From JAZDCJ01 sp036311985 (lineage in GTDB: Bacteria; Actinomycetota; Actinomycetes; Actinomycetales; Micrococcaceae): a DNA stretch of 26,434 nt. Shown here one piece after another: positions 22,342 to 26,434 of this stretch. Each line of letters starts with the position of its first letter. Within the stretch, counting starts at the first letter, position 1. The stretch lies in the NCBI RefSeq assembly GCF_036311985.1, contig NZ_JAZDCJ010000066.1. The stretch is one strand, 5' to 3'. Below the pieces are notes generated by a model. It did no database searches. It was not told where the DNA came from and saw nothing but the letters and a program-made list of their open reading frames with translations. The translations under genes were made by a program, and so were the position numbers.

Positions 22342-23481
22342 TCAGCCGGCGTGGCCGTTGGGCCATCGCAGCAGGGCCGCGATACCGGCCCCGTTCGGCA
22401 GCACGCCCGGCGGGACGTAGCGGATCGCGGCGTCCGTCAGGGCGGCGGCCCGCAGGAGGACCTCCGGGGCCGGCCACTCGCCGATCACGCCCGCGCCGGG
22501 CGTGCCGGAGGCGTCCGTCGCGAGCCACGGCTCCGCGTCGAGGGCGAGCAGCGTGTGCTCGTCCTGGAACTCCGAGACCAGCACGGTGTCCGCCTGGGCC
22601 TGCTGCAGGGCGGAGACCACCTCCTCGAAGCCGAACACCGCCGCCGGGTGCTCGCCCGAGGCCCGGTTGCCGATCTTCTCCGTGAGCGCCTCGAGGTCCA
22701 GGGCCTGCACCTCGGCGACCTTCGCCTCGACGGCCTGCGCGGCGTGCGACTGGTCCGTCCCGCCGGCACGCGTGTTCTGGCCGATCTCGACGGCGAGGGC
22801 GCGCGTGGCCTCCGCGAGCTGGCCCAGGACGAGCTCCCGGGCCTTCACGTCGCCGGCGAGGACCACAAGCCGGGCACTGCTGCCGCGGACCACCTCGTCG
22901 ATGTGCCCGGCGATCTCGTCCGCGTTGCGGCGCCAGATCTCCTCCGTCTGGGAGCGGTTCTGCGGCTCGGCGTAGCGGCCCGGGACCCGGCGCGCGTGGT
23001 GCGCCTCCTCGGGATCGCCCTCCACGCTGCGGCTCTCCGCGACGCCCGGCAGCGCCGAGTGCCGGAGCGTGACCTCGCCTCCGTCGCGCCCGACCTCGGC
23101 CAGGACGTAGGGGAACTGTCCGCCGCGGGCCCGGGCGAGGGGAACGAGGTTCGGGAACGGCCCGCACTCCACGTGCGGGGCACCCGCCTGGACGCCGGGG
23201 ACGAGCTCGTCCAGCACCACTTCGCCGCCCGTCACGGCCACGAACCGCGCGACGGGTGCGGGGCGCCCCTCGGCCGGCACGAGCACTGCGCGGATGGCCT
23301 CGATGTCCCCGGGAGCGGCCTGCTGGCTCTGCAGCAGGCGGGCCACCGTATCGGGGAGCGTGTCGGCGGCCTCCTGCGCCGCGGTGGTTCCCAACGACGC
23401 GTCGACGAAGGCCGTGCACCACGGGCCTTCCTTCCTGTACAGGGTGGCGTCGATTCCAGTGGAACCTGCCCGGTGTGCCAT
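22342..23481 (-). CDS. Vms1/Rv2629-type (baeRF-fold) putative peptidyl-tRNA hydrolase or release-factor-like protein
   Basis: A 379-residue protein of the actinobacterial Rv2629/baeRF group, related in fold to eRF1 and to Vms1/ANKZF1, which release stalled peptides from tRNA. Features are an N-terminal domain to about residue 120, a central eRF1-domain-2-like alpha/beta segment (PYVLAEVGRDGGEV, then the loop GRYAEPQNRSQTEEIWRRN, then LVVLAGDVKARELVLGQL), and a C-terminal domain ending in the PPGVLPNGAGIAALLRW segment. The loop where relatives carry a GxxQ-type catalytic glutamine looks divergent here. The start is ATG 23479-23481, with AAGGAG seven bases upstream. Rv2629 of M. tuberculosis belongs to the DosR dormancy regulon, so a stress role is possible. 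Confidence 0.8.
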   Translation of the reverse strand: MAHRAGSTGIDATLYRKEGPWCTAFVDASLGTTAAQEAADTLPDTVARLLQSQQAAPGDIEAIRAVLVPAEGRPAPVARFVAVTGGEVVLDELVPGVQAGAPHVECGPFPNLVPLARARGGQFPYVLAEVGRDGGEVTLRHSALPGVAESRSVEGDPEEAHHARRVPGRYAEPQNRSQTEEIWRRNADEIAGHIDEVVRGSSARLVVLAGDVKARELVLGQLAEATRALAVEIGQNTRAGGTDQSHAAQAVEAKVAEVQALDLEALTEKIGNRASGEHPAAVFGFEEVVSALQQAQADTVLVSEFQDEHTLLALDAEPWLATDASGTPGAGVIGEWPAPEVLLRAAALTDAAIRYVPPGVLPNGAGIAALLRWPNGHAG

Positions 23482-23537
23482 GGGGAAACTCCTTCCCACG
23501 CGGCGTCGGCGCCGCGTGCTGCTCGGTCCGTCCGCCC

Positions 23538-23566
23538 ACCGTAGCACCGCCCGCACGCCGCCGGTA
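23538..23566 (-). promoter_or_regulatory. candidate promoter of the Vms1-like gene
   Basis: On the minus strand: CCCCTACCGG (hexamer TACCGG at 23561-23566), 17 bases, TACGGT (23538-23543), then GGGCGGAC. It is the same arrangement as at 18821-18849. The leader to the ATG would be about 50 nt. Confidence 0.45.
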
Positions 23567-23595
23567 GGGGCTTGACCGGGCTCCCCGCGGTGTGC
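23553..23595 (-). terminator. possible hairpin terminator after sdaA
   Basis: gcacgccgc and gcggtgtgc pair with one G-U, and inner ggg-ccc runs extend the stem imperfectly. It lies about 30 bases beyond the sdaA stop and overlaps the upstream element of the Vms1-like promoter. Confidence 0.3.
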
Positions 23596-23624
23596 CGAAA
23601 CCGCTGGTCAGGCGGCGGTTGGAA

Positions 23625-25034
23625 TCAGCACTCGACGACGTTCACGGCGAGTCCGCCGAGCGCGGTTTCCTTGTACTTGTGGCTCATGTCCTTGCCCGTC
23701 TCCCGCATGGTCACGATCACCTCGTCCAGGCTCACGCGGTGTTCGCCGTCCCCCATGAGCGCCATCTTGGCGGCGTTGATGGCCTTGGAGGCGGCGATCG
23801 CGTTGCGTTCGATGCACGGGATCTGCACGAGTCCGCCGATCGGATCGCACGTCAGGCCCAGGTTGTGCTCCATGGCGATCTCGGCGGCGTTCTCCACCTG
23901 GGCCGGGGAGCCGCCGAGGATCTCGGCGAGGCCGGCGGCGGCCATGGACGACGCCGAGCCGACCTCGCCCTGGCAGCCGACCTCGGCCCCGGAGATCGAC
24001 GCCTGCTCCTTGTAGAGCACGCCGACCGCGGCCGACGCCAGCAGGAAGCGGACGACGACGTCCTCCTTGTCCGCCTGCGTGGCCCAGCCGATCCCGGGCG
24101 AGTAGTGCGTCGCGTAGAACATCACGGCCGGGATGATGCCGGCGGCGCCGTTCGTCGGGGCCGTGACGACGCGGCCGCCCGAGGCGTTCTCCTCGTTCAC
24201 GGCCAGCGCCACGAGATTGACCCATTCCTGCCAGTACTTCGGGTCGCGGTCCTTGTCCTCCTTGGACAGGCGTTCGTGCCAGTCGGGGGCGCGGCGGCGG
24301 ACCTTGAGCCCTCCGGGCAGGAGGCCCTCCCGTGCCAGGGCGCTGTTCTTCGACTCCTCCATGACGGACCAGATGTGCAGGAGCCCTTCCCGGACCTCCT
24401 CGCGGGAGCGGGTCGCGCACTCGTTGGCCATCATGACCTCGCTGATGCCCATGCCCGTGTCGCGGCAGTGCCCCAGGAGCTGGGCCGCCGTGCGGAAGGG
24501 GTAGGGCACGGCCGCGAGGTCCTGCTCGATCTCCTCGACGACGGCGTCCTCCTCGCCCTCGCGGACGATGAACCCGCCGCCGATCGAGAAGTAGGTCTCG
24601 TCGGCCAGGGCGGCCCCGTCGGCCCCCAGGGCCTGGAAGCGCATCCCGTTGGTGTGTCGGGGCAGGACGGTGAGCGGGTGCTGGACCATGTCCGGCACCC
24701 CGTAGGCGAGGTCCTTGCGCGCCCCGAGCTCGGCGGCGAGGCGCAGGACGCCGCTCGCCTCCTGGTCCGCGATCCGCTGGTCGACCTGCTCGGGGAGGAT
24801 CAGCTCGGGCTGGAAGCCCTCGAGGCCGAGCATGACCGCGGTGAACGTGCCGTGGCCGCGCCCCGTGGCGGCGAGCGAGCCGTAGAGGTCGATCCGCAGG
24901 CCCTCGGTGGGCGCGACGAGGCCCCGTTCGGCGAGCCCCTCGACGAAGCGGAAGGCGGCGCGCATGGGCCCCACGGTGTGGGACGACGACGGTCCGATGC
25001 CGACGCTGAAGAGGTCGAAGACGCTGATGGCCAT
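23625..25034 (-). CDS. sdaA: L-serine ammonia-lyase (L-serine dehydratase), iron-sulfur type, single chain
   Basis: A 469-residue enzyme converting L-serine to pyruvate and ammonia. The N-terminal beta-domain carries SVGIGPSSSHTVGPM. The catalytic alpha-domain holds three cysteines, C354 (EVGCQGEVGS), C396 (LGLTCDPIGG) and C407 (IPCIERNA), with the spacing of the 4Fe-4S ligands of the Legionella enzyme. The protein ends in a cysteine (C469, VNVVEC), the residue that in the Legionella structure reaches into the active site as a tail-in-mouth plug. All parts are present, so it should be active and oxygen-sensitive. It follows glyA on the same strand after a hairpin, linking glycine-serine interconversion to pyruvate production. 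Confidence 0.96.
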   Translation of the reverse strand: MAISVFDLFSVGIGPSSSHTVGPMRAAFRFVEGLAERGLVAPTEGLRIDLYGSLAATGRGHGTFTAVMLGLEGFQPELILPEQVDQRIADQEASGVLRLAAELGARKDLAYGVPDMVQHPLTVLPRHTNGMRFQALGADGAALADETYFSIGGGFIVREGEEDAVVEEIEQDLAAVPYPFRTAAQLLGHCRDTGMGISEVMMANECATRSREEVREGLLHIWSVMEESKNSALAREGLLPGGLKVRRRAPDWHERLSKEDKDRDPKYWQEWVNLVALAVNEENASGGRVVTAPTNGAAGIIPAVMFYATHYSPGIGWATQADKEDVVVRFLLASAAVGVLYKEQASISGAEVGCQGEVGSASSMAAAGLAEILGGSPAQVENAAEIAMEHNLGLTCDPIGGLVQIPCIERNAIAASKAINAAKMALMGDGEHRVSLDEVIVTMRETGKDMSHKYKETALGGLAVNVVEC

Positions 25035-25058
25035 GGGTGGGGATTCCTTTGCGTGGAT

Positions 25059-25101
25059 GCACTACGGGCCCGGAACCGGTCCGGTCCCGGGCCCGTGGTG
25101 C
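25059..25101 (-). terminator. long hairpin between glyA and sdaA
   Basis: Arms 25059-25073 and 25087-25101 pair over 15 positions with one G-U; the loop contains a further accgg/ccggt stem, making an almost continuous hairpin. It follows the glyA stop and precedes sdaA by about 25 bases, so it may end glyA transcripts or reduce read-through into sdaA. Confidence 0.65.
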
Positions 25102-25113
25102 ACGGTCCGGGGC

Positions 25114-26434
25114 TCAGCCGAGGTTCGGCAGGTCCGGGTAGAGGGGGTGGGCGGTGGCGAGGGCCTCGACGCGTTCCTTCAGGCCGGCCAGGGTCTCCGG
25201 ATCGGCACCGTTTTCGTCGGTCCCGGCGATCAGGGCCTCGGCGATCACGTCCGCGACCTCGGCGAACGCTGCCTCGGAGAAGCCGCGTGTGGCCAGGGCC
25301 GGGGTCCCGATCCGCAGCCCCGAGGTCACCATCGGCGGGCGCGGATCGAACGGGACCGCGTTGCGGTTCACCGTGATCTCCACGGACGCGAGCAGATCCT
25401 CCGCCTGCTGCCCGTCGAGCACCGAATCCCGCAGGTCCACCAGCACCAGGTGCACGTCCGTGCCCCCGGTCAAGACGCTGATCCCCCGCGAGGCCACGTC
25501 CGGGCGGGTGAGGCGTTCGGCCAGGATCCGCGCCCCGGCCAGGGTCCGCGCCTGGCGCTCGGCGAACTCCTCGCCCGCGGCGATCTTGAACGCGACCGCC
25601 TTGCCCGCGATCACGTGCTCCAACGGCCCGCCCTGCTGCCCCGGGAACACCGCGGAGTTGACCTTCTTGGCGATCTCCGGATCGTTGGAGAGGATGATTC
25701 CGCCGCGCGGGCCCGCCAGCGTCTTGTGCGTCGTGGAGGTCACCACGTGCGCGTGCGGGACCGGGGAGGGATGCAGCCCCGCCGCGACCAGGCCCGCGAA
25801 ATGCGCCATGTCCACCATCAGGTACGCCCCGACCGCATCCGCGATCGCCCGGAAGCGGGCGAAGTCCAGCTGCCGCGGATACGCCGACCAACCGGCCACG
25901 ATCAGCTTCGGCCGGTGCTCCAACGCCAGGGCCTCGACCTCGTCCATGTCCACCTCGTAGCTGGACTCGTCCACCCCGTACGGGACGATCGTGTACAAGC
26001 GGCCGGAGAAGTTGATCTTCATCCCGTGCGTCAAGTGCCCGCCATGGGCCAGATTCAACCCCAGCACCGTGTCGCCGGGACGGATCAGCGCGTGCATCAC
26101 CGACGCGTTGGCCTGGGCCCCCGAATGCGGCTGCACGTTCGCGAAACCCGCCCCGAAGAGCGCCTTGACCCGCTCGATCGCCAGCGACTCGATCACGTCC
26201 ACGTGCTCGCACCCACCGTAGTAGCGCCGCCCCGGATACCCTTCGGCGTACTTGTTCGTCAACACCGAACCCTGCGCCGCCATCACCGCCTGCGCCGTGT
26301 GGTTCTCCGAAGCGATCATCTCCAGACCGCCCCGCTGCCGCGACAGCTCCGCGTCGATCCCCGCAGCGACCTCCGGATCCAACGCGGCCAACGACGCCGT
26401 CAACGACCCCGCGACCACCGGCTCATACGTGGTG
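25114..26434 (-). CDS. glyA: serine hydroxymethyltransferase, start probably beyond the window
   Basis: PLP enzyme interconverting serine and glycine with transfer of the hydroxymethyl carbon to tetrahydrofolate. Family motifs are complete: EMIASENH, TNKYAEGYPGRRYYGGCEHVD, QPHSGAQANASVMHAL, MVDMAHFAGLVAAG, the PLP lysine in VTSTTHKTLAGPRGG (K232 counted from the GTG at 26416-26418) and the C-terminal RIGTPALATRGF. The frame stays open to the window edge (codons for TTYEP precede the GTG), and no Shine-Dalgarno lies before that GTG, so the true start is probably a few codons outside. From the GTG the product is 434 residues, already normal length. sdaA follows on the same strand. Confidence 0.96.
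   Translation of the reverse strand, partial: TTYEPVVAGSLTASLAALDPEVAAGIDAELSRQRGGLEMIASENHTAQAVMAAQGSVLTNKYAEGYPGRRYYGGCEHVDVIESLAIERVKALFGAGFANVQPHSGAQANASVMHALIRPGDTVLGLNLAHGGHLTHGMKINFSGRLYTIVPYGVDESSYEVDMDEVEALALEHRPKLIVAGWSAYPRQLDFARFRAIADAVGAYLMVDMAHFAGLVAAGLHPSPVPHAHVVTSTTHKTLAGPRGGIILSNDPEIAKKVNSAVFPGQQGGPLEHVIAGKAVAFKIAAGEEFAERQARTLAGARILAERLTRPDVASRGISVLTGGTDVHLVLVDLRDSVLDGQQAEDLLASVEITVNRNAVPFDPRPPMVTSGLRIGTPALATRGFSEAAFAEVADVIAEALIAGTDENGADPETLAGLKERVEALATAHPLYPDLPNLG

Noticed and set aside
23080..23140. A literal GGQ tripeptide in the Vms1-like protein (ARGGQFPYVLAEV), suggestive of a release-factor catalytic motif
   Set aside because: It lies before the first strand of the eRF1-domain-2-like fold, not in the loop after it where the catalytic glutamine of relatives is placed, so it is probably coincidental.

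Overview
The window is very GC-rich throughout, has strong third-position GC bias and few AT-rich spots, and carries actinobacterial families (NHL-thioredoxin protein, CopD-CtaG fusion, Vms1/Rv2629-type protein, Cys-free S14 and L33). This points to a high-GC actinobacterium, most likely Micrococcales and perhaps Micrococcaceae. The taxon is an inference, because no rRNA is present. I found no tRNA, rRNA or CRISPR array.

Layout. (a) 1-1036: right-hand part of an IS256-family insertion sequence. (b) 1059-8365, minus strand: a six-gene copper/redox cluster. In transcription order it encodes a small membrane protein, CopC, a CopD-CtaG fusion, a lipoprotein of unknown role, an Acr3/BASS-type transporter and a thioredoxin-NHL protein. 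Two junctions overlap, and a 17-bp inverted repeat lies upstream. (c) 8451-8949: gene for HU, with a hairpin behind it and six T-tracts phased at 10 bp in front. (d) 9013-10348: zinc chaperone AztD behind a Zur-type palindrome and an apparently leaderless promoter, followed by a DUF1992 gene. (e) 11060-12160, minus strand: rpmB-rpmG-rpsN with a long AT-richer leader. (f) 12160-16765, minus strand: polyamine-type ABC transporter potD-A-B-C followed by a MarR regulator.

The second half reads: (g) 16942-18812, plus strand: an Lrp/AsnC regulator overlapping a class III aminotransferase, divergent from potD. (h) 18911-22320, plus strand: a long acyl-CoA dehydrogenase and a DAO-type FAD oxidoreductase, 2 bases apart. 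(i) 22342-26434, minus strand: a Vms1/Rv2629-type protein, L-serine dehydratase and serine hydroxymethyltransferase, the last running off the window.

How it fits together: the first half handles copper, zinc and envelope redox. The second half looks like amine and amino-acid catabolism: polyamine uptake, transamination or oxidation of the amine, then serine/glycine/one-carbon metabolism. The points I find most worth checking are the stand-alone Zur-box-led aztD, a shared promoter block in front of the acyl-CoA dehydrogenase and the Vms1-like gene, the phased tracts before the HU gene, the dehydrogenase/amine-oxidoreductase pair, and the lipoprotein-transporter pair embedded in the copper cluster.
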